From positions 1 through 55,567 of the forward strand of contig CACKXA010000004.1 of assembly GCA_902604055.1 (NCBI GenBank): DNA of 55,567 nucleotides, given 5' to 3'. Shown piece after piece: positions 24,263 through 32,985 of this stretch (positions are counted from its first letter, which is position 1; each line of letters begins with the position of its first letter). Source of the stretch: an uncultured Pelagibacteraceae bacterium (GTDB lineage Bacteria; Pseudomonadota; Alphaproteobacteria; Pelagibacterales; Pelagibacteraceae). The notes below the pieces were generated by a model. It had not been told where the DNA came from. It ran no database searches and saw only the letters and a list, made by a program, of their open reading frames with translations. The position numbers were made by a program, and so were the translations under genes.

Positions 24263-25200
24263 TTTTTATATATGTTTTTAATAGTTTTATTTACTTTCTC
24301 GCTTTTATGAAGTGCAAAAGTTGACACCTCGTATTTATCACCTAGATCTTTAACTCCATCAGTTATATCTCCTGAAGTTACACCCGAAGCACAAAATATT
24401 ACATCTCCCCTAATCATATCATCCAAATTATACTTCGCATCGAAGTTTTCTATGCCTAAATTTTTTGCTCTTTTTTTTTCTTCCTCATCTAAAACTAAAC
24501 GACCTTGAATTTGACCTCCAAAACAAGATAGAGCAGCGGCTGCTAGAACGCCTTCTGGGCCGCCACCGGTACTATAATAAATATCATTTAATGGTTTTTT
24601 TCCTACCACACTTAGTGCACCTGCTATATCTCCATCAGTAATATAATTAATTGAAACATTTAATTTGTTCAACTCTTTAATAATATTTTCATGTCTCGGT
24701 CTTTTAAGTACACATGCTTTTAAATCAGAGATTTTTTTATTTTTGGCATCAGCTAATAATTCTATATTTTTTTTTACCCCATAATCTAAATCTAATAAAT
24801 TTTTTGGCAGACCAGATCCAATTGCAATTTTTTCCATATAGGTATCTGGGGCAGATAATAATTCACCTTTATTTGCTACTGCTATAACTGAAAAAGCATT
24901 AGGTTGATTATTTGCAGTAAATTTAGTTCCTTCAAGTGGGTCTACGGCTATATCAAATTTTGGTCCTTTTAAAGTTCCTAATTTTTCTCCTATATAAAGC
25001 ATAGGAGCTTCGTCCATTTCACCCTCTCCTATAACGATTGTTCCTTCCATATTTAATTTGTTTAGTTCATTCCGCATTGGGTCAACAGCACCTTTATCTG
25101 CTGCAATTTTATCTTTTTTTCCGACAAACCTTGATGCGCCTATTGCTGCTTTTTCTGTAACTTTTATAAATAAATCTAAAAACTTAGTATCAATTAACAT
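24259..25200 (-). CDS. glpX: Fructose-1,6-bisphosphatase class II
   Basis: A 313-residue GlpX-type phosphatase. Metal and substrate motifs are visible: 'DKIAADKGAVDPMR', 'IGEGEMDEAPMLY', 'DPLEGTKFTA' and 'YSTGGGPEGVLAAAAL'. It hydrolyses fructose-1,6-bisphosphate in gluconeogenesis in the cytoplasm. The start shares one base with the hom stop and its stop overlaps the recJ start by four bases, so the three are one operon. Confidence 0.95.
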   Translation of the reverse strand: MLIDTKFLDLFIKVTEKAAIGASRFVGKKDKIAADKGAVDPMRNELNKLNMEGTIVIGEGEMDEAPMLYIGEKLGTLKGPKFDIAVDPLEGTKFTANNQPNAFSVIAVANKGELLSAPDTYMEKIAIGSGLPKNLLDLDYGVKKNIELLADAKNKKISDLKACVLKRPRHENIIKELNKLNVSINYITDGDIAGALSVVGKKPLNDIYYSTGGGPEGVLAAAALSCFGGQIQGRLVLDEEEKKRAKNLGIENFDAKYNLDDMIRGDVIFCASGVTSGDITDGVKDLGDKYEVSTFALHKSEKVNKTIKNIYKK

Positions 25201-26486
25201 TAATTATCATCTATTCTAATCAGTTTAGGTTTTTTTAAAACATAGGTTTTATTATTAACTACTTTTATTATCTTATTCAGGTCTTTATCTTTAGATTCAT
25301 GAGTTATAATAACTATAGATGAAGAACCTTTATTTTTATTAGGATTTTGTATTAATCTTTTAATTGATACATTTTGTGTTGAAAATATACTTGTAATATT
25401 TGATAAAACACCCGACTTATCTTTAACTTCAAATCTTAAATAACCAGAAAAAGACCTATTTGAAATATCTTTAAATATAAGATTCTTTCTCTCCTTGTTA
25501 GATATAGAAAATGGAAATTTGATATTTCCCCTAAGTATGGAAGAAATATCTGAAACCAACGCTGAAGTAGTTGCTGCAGGACCTGCACCCTCACCTTGAA
25601 TTATACTTTGGCCAACAGGTAGACCATTAATTATTACCGCATTTAAAACACCATCAATGCTAGCTACATACGAACTTTTTTTAATTAGAGTTGGGTGAAC
25701 TCTTTGATAAATTATGTTGTTGAGTAATTCAGCATAACCTAATAATTTGATTTTATAACCAAGTTTATTGGCATTCTCTATATCATCTTTATCAATATTG
25801 TTAATACCTTCAACATGAATATTACTGTTCAAAAAAGAATTGAAACATAAGGAAGATAATATTTTGAGTTTAGCAGAAACGTCATCTCCATTTAGATCTG
25901 CCGAAGAATTACTTTCGGCATAACCTAACTTTTTAGCGGTGTCTAGAACCTCTTTAAAATTTTTATTTTGTTTATCCATAGATGATAAAATATAATTAGA
26001 AGTTCCATTGAAAATCCCGTGAACTTTGAGAATTTTATTTGCTATTAAACCTTCCTTCAAGGATCTAATTACAGGAACACCGCCACAAACAGATGCTTCA
26101 AATTCTAAATTAACATTATTTTTTTCAGCAATTTTAGCTAGTTGATCTCCGTATTTAGCTATAAGAGCCTTATTTGCTGTTACAACGTGTTTCTTGTTTT
26201 TTAAAGCGCTAAAGACCAACTTTTTTGCAGCCCCCTCAGCGCCACCAATTAATTCTACTATTACATCAACTTCTTTTAATTTTGTTGCATTTAAATAACT
26301 TCTAAGCCATTTCTTTTTATTTATTTTGATCTTTCGTTTTTTATTTTTATTTTTAGCTGAAACATAAATGACATTTGGTATACAATTATTTTTTTTTGAT
26401 AGTTTTTTTTTATTTATTTGTAAATATTTATATAAATAACTACCAATGTTTCCTAAACCAATAATTGCTATATTAAGTTTTTTCAT
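25200..26486 (-). CDS. hom: Homoserine dehydrogenase
   Basis: A 428-residue enzyme with an N-terminal NAD(P) domain ('AIIGLGNIGSYLY'), the catalytic part with 'GIFNGTSNYILSSM', 'LGYAESNSSADLNGDD' and 'EGAGPAATTSALVSD', and a C-terminal ACT domain (from about residue 350; 'KDKSGVLSNITSIF') for feedback control. It reduces aspartate semialdehyde to homoserine for threonine and methionine. It is the first gene of the hom-glpX-recJ unit, seven bases after the lipoprotein gene. Confidence 0.95.
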   Translation of the reverse strand: MKKLNIAIIGLGNIGSYLYKYLQINKKKLSKKNNCIPNVIYVSAKNKNKKRKIKINKKKWLRSYLNATKLKEVDVIVELIGGAEGAAKKLVFSALKNKKHVVTANKALIAKYGDQLAKIAEKNNVNLEFEASVCGGVPVIRSLKEGLIANKILKVHGIFNGTSNYILSSMDKQNKNFKEVLDTAKKLGYAESNSSADLNGDDVSAKLKILSSLCFNSFLNSNIHVEGINNIDKDDIENANKLGYKIKLLGYAELLNNIIYQRVHPTLIKKSSYVASIDGVLNAVIINGLPVGQSIIQGEGAGPAATTSALVSDISSILRGNIKFPFSISNKERKNLIFKDISNRSFSGYLRFEVKDKSGVLSNITSIFSTQNVSIKRLIQNPNKNKGSSSIVIITHESKDKDLNKIIKVVNNKTYVLKKPKLIRIDDN

Positions 26487-26493
26487 TTTGCCT

Positions 26494-27060
26494 TTAATTT
26501 TCTCTCATTGTTATATCAGGAAATTTTTTATCTCTACCCTGTTTTACCAAATATTTTGATATTTCATCGATACTACAATCGTCTAATATAGTACAAATAT
26601 CGGTAATTTTTTTACTTACTTTATTAACTATTTTCACTTGTTGTGAAGGTTCATTTTTAGATTTTTGTATTTTTTTTCTTTTAACAATCTCCGATTTATG
26701 AGATTTTTTTTTTACACTTTTTTCCTCATTTTTAATCTTTTTATTTTTCTTAAGAGCGACTTTTTTTTTTTTAATATCACTTTTAGTTAATACTTTTAAT
26801 CTTTGCTTTGTTTCCTTTTTTTTTGACAAAGTAATTTTCTTTTTTCCTTCAGAACCTTTATTGAGGTTAAGTTCAATAAGATTAATTTCATCTGATTTTT
26901 TTTCATCGATAATCTGAACTTCTAATGATAAGTTCTTTTCAAAATATTGTTCAGCTTCTGCTTTGTTTATGCATATATGATCTCCACATATCAAAACAGT
27001 TTTTGGTTTATTACAACTATAGAATAGTAATAAAATGATCAAAAACAATAAATTTTTCAT
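26494..27060 (-). CDS. Lysine-rich putative lipoprotein
   Basis: A 188-residue protein with a signal peptide and a lipobox at 'LLLFYSC', so Cys16 is the probable lipidation site. The folded N-terminal part has 'VLICGDHICINKAEAEQYF'. Residues about 75-150 are nearly a continuous run of Lys with Ser, Thr and Glu, and the C-terminus has two further cysteines ('ICTILDDCSIDE'). The basic linker could contact peptidoglycan, outer membrane or nucleic acid. No known family is recognised. It overlaps the argC start by four bases and lies seven bases before hom. Confidence 0.62.
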   Translation of the reverse strand: MKNLLFLIILLLFYSCNKPKTVLICGDHICINKAEAEQYFEKNLSLEVQIIDEKKSDEINLIELNLNKGSEGKKKITLSKKKETKQRLKVLTKSDIKKKKVALKKNKKIKNEEKSVKKKSHKSEIVKRKKIQKSKNEPSQQVKIVNKVSKKITDICTILDDCSIDEISKYLVKQGRDKKFPDITMREN

Positions 27061-28091
27061 TTTAAACCCATAGTTTCAGGAAATTTGTAAAGTAAATTCA
27101 TATTTTGAACAGCCTGTCCTGACGCGCCTTTTATTAAATTATCTATTGCAGAAAAAATTATTAATCTACTTTTAATTCTTGTTTCGCAAACAGAAATTTC
27201 ACAATTATTTGTATATATTACGTTTCCAGTACCGAGTTCTTTATTAAGACTTTTAATTTTAACGAATTTATCTTTTTTATAAAAATTCATTAATACTTTT
27301 CTTAATTTTTTTGAAGAATAGTTATTTTTTACTTCAATATATATAGAGGTTAAAATTCCTCTAAATGTAGGAAGTATATGTGGATTAAATGTATAGTTAA
27401 CTTTTTTTTTTGAATATCTTTTAAATTCCTGATCAATCTCCGCAGTGTGCCTGTGATTTTTTGTATTATAGGCAAAAGTTGAACTATATAAATTATTGTG
27501 AGTAAATTTTTTTTCAAAATTTTTACCTGCCCCTGAATAACCTGATTTAGAATCGATAGTTATCTTTTCTAGATTAATCAATTTTTTTTTGATCAACGGT
27601 ATTAGCGGAATTTGAATTGAAGTAGGATAACATCCAGGATTAGCTATAATTCTATATTTTCCTACTTCATTTTTAACGAATTCAGATATTGAGTAAATTG
27701 ATTTATTTATAAGATTTATTGCCTTGTGTTTTTGTTTATAATTTTTCTTATAAATCTTTTTATCATGAATTCTAAAATCTGCAGATAGATCAATGAATCT
27801 TATTTTCTTATATTTATAATAAACATTGTTTATTAAACTTTGAGCTTCGCCATTTGGCATTGATAAAAAGACTAGATCAATAATTGACCAATCTATCTTT
27901 TTAACAGATGAAATTCTTGGTAATTTTTTTTTGATTCTTTTGTCAAAATAAGAAATTTGTTTTCCTAATTTTTGAGTCGCACAAAGGTATAATATTTTAG
28001 CCTTAGGATGTTTGCTTAGTAAAAGAACTAAATCTAAACCTGTGTATCCCGTAGCACCTATGATTGCTATATTTATCTTATTCTTAGACAT
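27057..28091 (-). CDS. argC: N-acetyl-gamma-glutamyl-phosphate reductase
   Basis: A 344-residue NADPH enzyme of arginine synthesis. 'IAIIGATGYTGLDLVLLL' is the dinucleotide site, 'IANPGCYPTS' carries the catalytic cysteine, and 'KSGYSGAGK' and 'PHILPTFRGI' with a catalytic His follow. It is 44 bases from rpsI, consistent with the rplM-rpsI-argC order of alphaproteobacteria. Confidence 0.95.
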   Translation of the reverse strand: MSKNKINIAIIGATGYTGLDLVLLLSKHPKAKILYLCATQKLGKQISYFDKRIKKKLPRISSVKKIDWSIIDLVFLSMPNGEAQSLINNVYYKYKKIRFIDLSADFRIHDKKIYKKNYKQKHKAINLINKSIYSISEFVKNEVGKYRIIANPGCYPTSIQIPLIPLIKKKLINLEKITIDSKSGYSGAGKNFEKKFTHNNLYSSTFAYNTKNHRHTAEIDQEFKRYSKKKVNYTFNPHILPTFRGILTSIYIEVKNNYSSKKLRKVLMNFYKKDKFVKIKSLNKELGTGNVIYTNNCEISVCETRIKSRLIIFSAIDNLIKGASGQAVQNMNLLYKFPETMGLK

Positions 28092-28134
28092 AAAGTCTTA
28101 TAACATTGTCCTATTAATTAATAAATTTAAATGA

Positions 28135-28572
28135 TTATCTTTTAGAGAATTGGAAACTTCTTCTGGCTTTTCTATGCCCGTATTTCTTTCTCTCTACAAC
28201 ACGTGAGTCACGGGTGGTTAATTTGTCTTTTTTTAGATTCGTTTTTAAAGACTCATCATGAATAATTAATGCTTTTGAAATACCCAAAATTATTGCGCCA
28301 GCTTGACCTGACAACCCACCGCCTTTAACAGAACACTTTACGTCGTAATTACTTCTAACTTCAGAAATCTCCAAAGGCCTTGTTACAATAATCTGATGAA
28401 CAGGTCTCTTAAAATAGTCATTCATCTTGATACCATTAACGTAAATATTACCACTACCTTTTTTCACCCAAACTTTTGCAATTGATTTCTTTCTTCTACC
28501 AGTGGCGTATTTGCTATCTTTAAAATCTAATCTAATCTTTTTATTATCAGATGTATTATTTAAATTTTCCAT
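28135..28572 (-). CDS. rpsI: 30S ribosomal protein S9
   Basis: A 145-residue S9 protein with the typical 'YATGRRKKSIAKVWV' near the start, 'GGGLSGQAGAI' and the strictly conserved tail 'DSRVVERKKYGHRKARRSFQFSKR' present in blocks. The C-terminal tail reaches the ribosomal P site. It shares a base with the end of rplM, the universal partner. Confidence 0.97.
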   Translation of the reverse strand: MENLNNTSDNKKIRLDFKDSKYATGRRKKSIAKVWVKKGSGNIYVNGIKMNDYFKRPVHQIIVTRPLEISEVRSNYDVKCSVKGGGLSGQAGAIILGISKALIIHDESLKTNLKKDKLTTRDSRVVERKKYGHRKARRSFQFSKR

Positions 28573-29033
28573 TAATTTTTAACCAAATTTCTTTTATTCA
28601 ATTTTTCAAAATTTATTAGTTTAGGTTTTTGAATTTCGTGAGGATGTTCTTCACCATTATAAATTTTTAGTTTTGTAAGTTGTTTTTTTGCTAAAGGTCC
28701 ACCTGGTAACATTCTTTTAACTGCTAATTTAAGTATATCACTAGTTTTATTTTTTTCTTTTAATAATAAAGGGGTAATCTCTTTTATACCACCTGGGTGG
28801 CCCGTATGCTTATAGTATTTTTTATTCTTAAACTTTTTACCCGTGAATTTTATTTTATCTATATTAGTAACTACGACAAAGTCTCCATTATCCATGTGAG
28901 GATTATAAGTTGGTTTATTTTTACCTCTTAACACTCTTGAAATATAAGCTGCGAGTCTACCTACAGCAGCATTTTCTGCATCGATAATATACCAATCTTT
29001 TTTAATTTCTTTTTTTTTAATAAAAGGAGTCAT
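28572..29033 (-). CDS. rplM: 50S ribosomal protein L13
   Basis: A 153-residue L13. 'WYIIDAENAAVGRLAAYIS', 'LRGKNKPTYNPHMDNGDFVVV' and 'HTGHPGGIK' are in normal order. It is an early-assembly 23S rRNA-binding protein. First gene of the rplM-rpsI pair; 42 bases separate it from ctaA. Confidence 0.97.
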   Translation of the reverse strand: MTPFIKKKEIKKDWYIIDAENAAVGRLAAYISRVLRGKNKPTYNPHMDNGDFVVVTNIDKIKFTGKKFKNKKYYKHTGHPGGIKEITPLLLKEKNKTSDILKLAVKRMLPGGPLAKKQLTKLKIYNGEEHPHEIQKPKLINFEKLNKRNLVKN

Positions 29034-29075
29034 AATTTATGGCGATAGTTACTAATATTATTTAAAAAAGTCAAT

Positions 29076-30101
29076 TTATTTTAAGTGACAGTAATAAAGA
29101 TTAATCGCGCTTAATACAAGCAACAAACTGGTTAATTGATGTGCAGATGCAAGATACATATTTAAATCTGACAAAAGAGTTATTATACCTAAAAATACTT
29201 GAATTATAATCAGTGAGAACAATAAATAGTAAGCTTTAATTATCTTTTTAATCTTGTTTTTTAAAATAAAATATCCCAAAAATAAAATATATATAACAAT
29301 TAGATAAGCGATATTTCTGTGATAAAACTGTACTAAACTATGATTTTCAAAATTAAAAAATTCTTTAAAATTTGTAATATTTAAATCATTTGGAAAATAA
29401 GTATAGTTCATTAGTGGCCAGGTTTGATAAATTTTACCTGCATCTAAACCAGAAACAAAAGCTCCTATAACAACTTGAAAAAAAATAGAAAATATTAAAA
29501 TATAAAATAAGTAGTTTCCTTTCTTATTATTGAAGAAGAATTTAAAAGTATTGTTTTTGAAATTTATAACTAACCAAAATATTAAAACAGTAATTAAGAA
29601 TGCTATAGATAAATGAAGAGATAATCTATAATGACTAACAGTTGTATCGATTACTAAACCACTGCTTACCATGTACCATCCAACGAAGCCTTGAATAATT
29701 ATTAAAAATAAAATTAGATAACAAGTCGACAAATATTTAATATTAATCTTTTTTGAAAAATGAAAAATGATTAAAGGTATCAAAAAAAATAAACCTATTA
29801 ATCTTCCAAGTATTCTATGAAAATATTCCCAATAAAAAATTATTTTAAATTGTTCCAAAGTCATATCGCTATTTAATAGTTTAAATTGAGGAATTTGCTT
29901 GTATAGGAAAAAATAATTATCCCATGTTTCTTTTTTGAGTGGAGGGAGTATTCCGCTAAATAATTCCCACTCAGTAATTGATAAACCCGAGTTAGTAAGT
30001 CTGGTAAGCCCGCCAACTACAATCATACAAACAACCATAAATAAACTCACTAATAACCATTTATAAAACATTTTATTGATTTTATTATGAATAGTTTGCA
30101 T
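29076..30101 (-). CDS. ctaA: Heme A synthase (COX15/CtaA)
   Basis: A 341-residue membrane protein with about eight helices. 'VGGLTRLTNSGLSITEWELFSG' near residue 25, 'EYFHRILGRLIGL', 'GFVGWYMVSSGL', 'SHYRLSLHLS', 'QFYHRNIAYL' and 'ASAHQLTSLLL' give the conserved histidines that bind heme. It oxidises heme O to heme A for an aa3-type cytochrome oxidase. Confidence 0.94.
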   Translation of the reverse strand: MQTIHNKINKMFYKWLLVSLFMVVCMIVVGGLTRLTNSGLSITEWELFSGILPPLKKETWDNYFFLYKQIPQFKLLNSDMTLEQFKIIFYWEYFHRILGRLIGLFFLIPLIIFHFSKKINIKYLSTCYLILFLIIIQGFVGWYMVSSGLVIDTTVSHYRLSLHLSIAFLITVLIFWLVINFKNNTFKFFFNNKKGNYLFYILIFSIFFQVVIGAFVSGLDAGKIYQTWPLMNYTYFPNDLNITNFKEFFNFENHSLVQFYHRNIAYLIVIYILFLGYFILKNKIKKIIKAYYLLFSLIIIQVFLGIITLLSDLNMYLASAHQLTSLLLVLSAINLYYCHLK

Positions 30102-30152
30102 TAATTTAATATATATTTTATTAAGTATTCTTTATATTATTTTAATGTCGCG

Positions 30153-30434
30153 ATGGTAAATAAAAACACAATAAAAATCAGAAAAAAATTGGATAAACTA
30201 GATAATAGTTTCTTGAGTTTAATAAAAAAAAGAACACTTTTAGTCGATCAAATTTTAAAAAATAAGAGATTTAAAAAGGATATTATTGATAGAAAAAGAA
30301 TATCTTTAATTTTAAAAAGAATAAAAAGCAAATCTAAAAAGAAAAAAATAGATCAAAAAATTACAAAGAGAATATGGGTATCTATGATAAATGCCTATAT
30401 AGATTATGAGTATAGAAACTTTAAAAAAAAATAA
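30153..30434 (+). CDS. AroQ-type chorismate mutase, divergent
   Basis: A 93-residue all-helical protein that aligns to the E. coli AroQ mutase domain: 'IRKKLDKLDNSFLSLIKKR' with the first two active-site arginines, then 'DIIDRKR' for the Asp-Arg pair. The Glu after that Arg (E52 in E. coli) is Lys, and the Gln88 position is Glu. Catalysis is therefore plausible but not certain. It would convert chorismate to prephenate. It is divergent from ctaA and converges on rpmG with no gap (TAA followed by TTA). Confidence 0.65.
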   Translation: MVNKNTIKIRKKLDKLDNSFLSLIKKRTLLVDQILKNKRFKKDIIDRKRISLILKRIKSKSKKKKIDQKITKRIWVSMINAYIDYEYRNFKKK

Positions 30435-30626
30435 TTATTTACTATGAGGAGGAAGTTTTTTTTCAATAAAATATTCATGTTTTCTTGTATTAGGATTATA
30501 TTTTTTGAGTTTTAACTTATCTTTAACTTTTTCACCTTTTGTAGGTTTCTTAGCATAATATACGAATTTGCTATCAGGGTTTTTTTCAGGAACCATACGA
30601 ACCTTAAGATGAGTTTTTTTAGCCAT
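30435..30626 (-). CDS. rpmG: 50S ribosomal protein L33
   Basis: A 63-residue L33, slightly longer than the usual 55. 'LKVRMVPE' and 'KLKLKKYNPNTRKHEYFIEKKL' match the family. It lacks zinc-binding cysteines, so it is the Cys-minus type. Confidence 0.93.
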   Translation of the reverse strand: MAKKTHLKVRMVPEKNPDSKFVYYAKKPTKGEKVKDKLKLKKYNPNTRKHEYFIEKKLPPHSK

Positions 30627-30629
30627 AAT

Positions 30630-30986
30630 TTATTTTTTTAAACCTTTAATTTTCAGTAAAATATTTTTACTTTTACTTTTTAAATTTTGTTTAAAATAAT
30701 CTGCTTTTAAACTATAAGAATCATAATCGTCAAGAGTATTTATATTTGATTTAAGCACATTTTTGACGCCTTTTACTGTTAAACCTTTGTCTTTAAGTAA
30801 ATATTTAATTAGTTTGACTAATTCAATTTGTTTTACTGAATAATAACGTCTACCTTTTAAGATTGTTGGCTTTATTTGTTTAAATTCTTTTTCCCAAAAT
30901 CGTAAAATGTAGTTTTGTGGTTTATTTTCTTTATTAATTAAATTTAATAGTTTTGATAGATCGGTAATATTTATTAATTTTGTCAT
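30630..30986 (-). CDS. MerR-family transcriptional regulator
   Basis: A 118-residue protein with a winged helix of the MerR type: 'ILRFWEKEFKQIKP' and 'GRRYYSVKQIELVKLIKYLL'. The rest is a short helical tail, so no ligand domain is visible. In alphaproteobacteria a protein of this type follows ihfA, as here. Its stop is three bases from rpmG and its start shares a base with ihfA. Target unknown. Confidence 0.88.
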   Translation of the reverse strand: MTKLINITDLSKLLNLINKENKPQNYILRFWEKEFKQIKPTILKGRRYYSVKQIELVKLIKYLLKDKGLTVKGVKNVLKSNINTLDDYDSYSLKADYFKQNLKSKSKNILLKIKGLKK

Positions 30987-31285
30987 TATAATTCTTTTAT
31001 TTGTTTCACTATTTTTTTTGAAAAAATAACTTTTAATGATTTCATTGAATTAATCTTATAGGTCTTTTTACTATTTGGATCACGACCTATACGTTCTTTT
31101 TTATTTATAACTTTAAAAGATGCAAAGTTTTTAATATTGGTTGTTTTCTGTTTTATTTGAACTTTAAGAATATTCATTAAATCATCGATAATTCTATTTG
31201 TATAAAAAACAGGTAGTCCAGAAACTAGGTTTATTTTTTTTGATATGCTTTTTTTGGTGAGATTGGTTTTTTTAATCTTTAACAT
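30986..31285 (-). CDS. ihfA: Integration host factor alpha-like (HU/IHF family)
   Basis: A 99-residue HU/IHF-fold protein. 'FASFKVINKKERIGRDPNSKKTY' gives the beta-arm region with Arg and Pro (intercalating position) in 'GRDP'. The N-terminus 'LTKKSISKKINLVSGL' is the dimer helix. The position after plsX and before a MerR gene identifies it as ihfA. It overlaps plsX by 14 bases. The sequence is lysine-rich and divergent. Confidence 0.88.
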   Translation of the reverse strand: MLKIKKTNLTKKSISKKINLVSGLPVFYTNRIIDDLMNILKVQIKQKTTNIKNFASFKVINKKERIGRDPNSKKTYKINSMKSLKVIFSKKIVKQIKEL

Positions 31286-32309
31286 TTAAATGGTTTAAAT
31301 TATTTTTTATACGACCCATTAAATTACCTTTAATTATCTTATAACATAAATCAATTGAATGATAAAATCCAACGGAGTCTGTTGATCCATGACTTTTAAC
31401 CACTGGTCCATTCAAACCTAGAAATATAGCTCCATTATATTTTCTTGGGTCCAATTTTGATTTAAACTTCTTTAATGAAAAATAGGAAAATATAATTGAA
31501 AATTTTGAAAAAATATTTTCTGTAAGAGATTTTTTTAAACTATCAGTTAAAAATTTAGCTGTACCCTCAGCTGTTTTTAATGCTACATTTCCAGTAAAAC
31601 CATCTGTTACTATTACATTAGTATCCCCTTCCATTAAATTATTGCCCTCAATATATCCCTTAAAAATAAAATTTTCTTCGTTACTTAATTCTTTTAATCT
31701 AGCAAAAGCTTTTTTCAACATTTCAGTTCCTTTAATTTCTTCTGAACCAATATTCAATAGAGATAGATACGGTTTTTGATCAGGAAAAATTGATTTAAAT
31801 AACGCTGCACCCATCTCTGAAAAATCAATTAAATTTTTTTCATCACATTCAATGTTTGCTCCTAAATCCAATACAACAGACATACCTTGTTTGCTTGGCC
31901 ACAAACCAGCTAAAGCAGGTTTACTAACTTCTTTCATCATCTTTAAAATCATTCTGGATATAACTAATAACACACCAGTATTTCCGGCAGATAAACTTAT
32001 GTCTGCTCCGCCTTCCACTTGTGCTTTTACTGAATTCCACATACTAGTATTCTTAGCATTTTTAATCGCTGTCATTGGCGTATCTTCATCAGAAACAACT
32101 TCTTCAGTAGGTACAATAATTACTTTATCTTTTGAAATGTTAAATTTAGATAATTCTTCCTTAATTAAATCTTTCTTACCGTATAATTTAATTATAAAAT
32201 CATTTTTATCTTTATTCTTTCTTAAAAAAATATTTAAACCCTCAATATTTTTTTTTGGAGCATTGGAACCACCCATTGCGTCAATTGCAATAGTAATTTT
32301 TTGTGTCAT
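31272..32309 (-). CDS. plsX: Phosphate acyltransferase PlsX
   Basis: A 345-residue enzyme with 'IAIDAMGGSNAPK' at the N-terminus, 'SAGNTGVLL', 'ALAGLWPS', 'LDLGANIECDEKNLIDFSEMG' and 'VVKSHGSTDSVGFYH'. It makes acyl-phosphate from acyl-ACP for phospholipid synthesis. In alphaproteobacteria fabH normally follows, but here ihfA follows directly, overlapping by 14 bases. Confidence 0.95.
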   Translation of the reverse strand: MTQKITIAIDAMGGSNAPKKNIEGLNIFLRKNKDKNDFIIKLYGKKDLIKEELSKFNISKDKVIIVPTEEVVSDEDTPMTAIKNAKNTSMWNSVKAQVEGGADISLSAGNTGVLLVISRMILKMMKEVSKPALAGLWPSKQGMSVVLDLGANIECDEKNLIDFSEMGAALFKSIFPDQKPYLSLLNIGSEEIKGTEMLKKAFARLKELSNEENFIFKGYIEGNNLMEGDTNVIVTDGFTGNVALKTAEGTAKFLTDSLKKSLTENIFSKFSIIFSYFSLKKFKSKLDPRKYNGAIFLGLNGPVVKSHGSTDSVGFYHSIDLCYKIIKGNLMGRIKNNLNHLNVKD

Positions 32310-32318
32310 GTTGAATGA

Positions 32319-32492
32319 TTAAATATCTAGTATTTTTTTTCCGTTGTAAAAGCCGGATTTTAAATCTATGTGATGAGAAAGTTTGTATTCACCACTTTTT
32401 TTATCTTCAACTATATTAACAGACGTAAGCTTGTGATGAGATCTTCTCATTTTTTTTCTTGAGATCGATGTTTTTCTTTTTGGAACTGCCAT
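32319..32492 (-). CDS. rpmF: 50S ribosomal protein L32
   Basis: A 57-residue protein starting [19 protein letters not shown], the unmistakable L32 N-terminus, followed by '[21 protein letters not shown]'. It lies between the CBP3-like chaperone gene (one base away) and plsX (nine bases), the normal rpmF-plsX linkage. Zinc-ribbon cysteines are absent. Confidence 0.95.
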   Translation of the reverse strand: MAVPKRKTSISRKKMRRSHHKLTSVNIVEDKKSGEYKLSHHIDLKSGFYNGKKILDI

Positions 32493-32493
32493 A

Positions 32494-32985
32494 TTAAACC
32501 TTAAAATTTAATGCATCTTTTATCATAGTTTCAGGATGTAATTCAAAACAAAAATTATAAAAATTAATGAAATATCGTTCAAAAAACAGGTATTTTTCTG
32601 TTTTAGAGTTATTCAAGTCAGCAAAATACTTTAAAACCAATTCTGAATTAAGCTCAAATACACTTTTAGATTTACTTATCTTTAAGAGAATATCATAAAA
32701 AATCTTATTTAGAATTTTCATTTTTTTATTTACAGCCACATCTCCTAAACCAAGTTCTCTTAAATTATTTTCAATAGAGTCAAACAATGAATCATAGGAA
32801 TTTTGGGGAAAGTTAACTTTTTTAAATTTATAAATTATTAGAATTGTAGAAAAATGCATAAACATTAGATAAACTCTTGTCTCGAAAGTATCTTTAAGTT
32901 TTATATTATTATAAAAAAATAGGTTTCGAGATAACCTTAATAATGTATTATAAAGATCTAAATTATGATTTTTTATTTTAAACAT
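32494..32985 (-). CDS. Ubiquinol-cytochrome c chaperone (CBP3-like)
   Basis: A 163-residue helical protein of the ubiquinol-cytochrome c chaperone family (Ubiq_cyt_C_chap). '[25 protein letters not shown]' and '[17 protein letters not shown]' are the recognised blocks. It helps assemble cytochrome b of complex III. Its 5' end overlaps the divergent bamE start by 21 bases. The DUF177 gene often found between it and rpmF in related genomes is not present. Confidence 0.83.
   Translation of the reverse strand: MFKIKNHNLDLYNTLLRLSRNLFFYNNIKLKDTFETRVYLMFMHFSTILIIYKFKKVNFPQNSYDSLFDSIENNLRELGLGDVAVNKKMKILNKIFYDILLKISKSKSVFELNSELVLKYFADLNNSKTEKYLFFERYFINFYNFCFELHPETMIKDALNFKV

Noticed and set aside
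31852-32322. A 156-codon frame opposite plsX
   Set aside because: It is the shadow of the plsX coding frame, without recognisable motifs or a sensible start.
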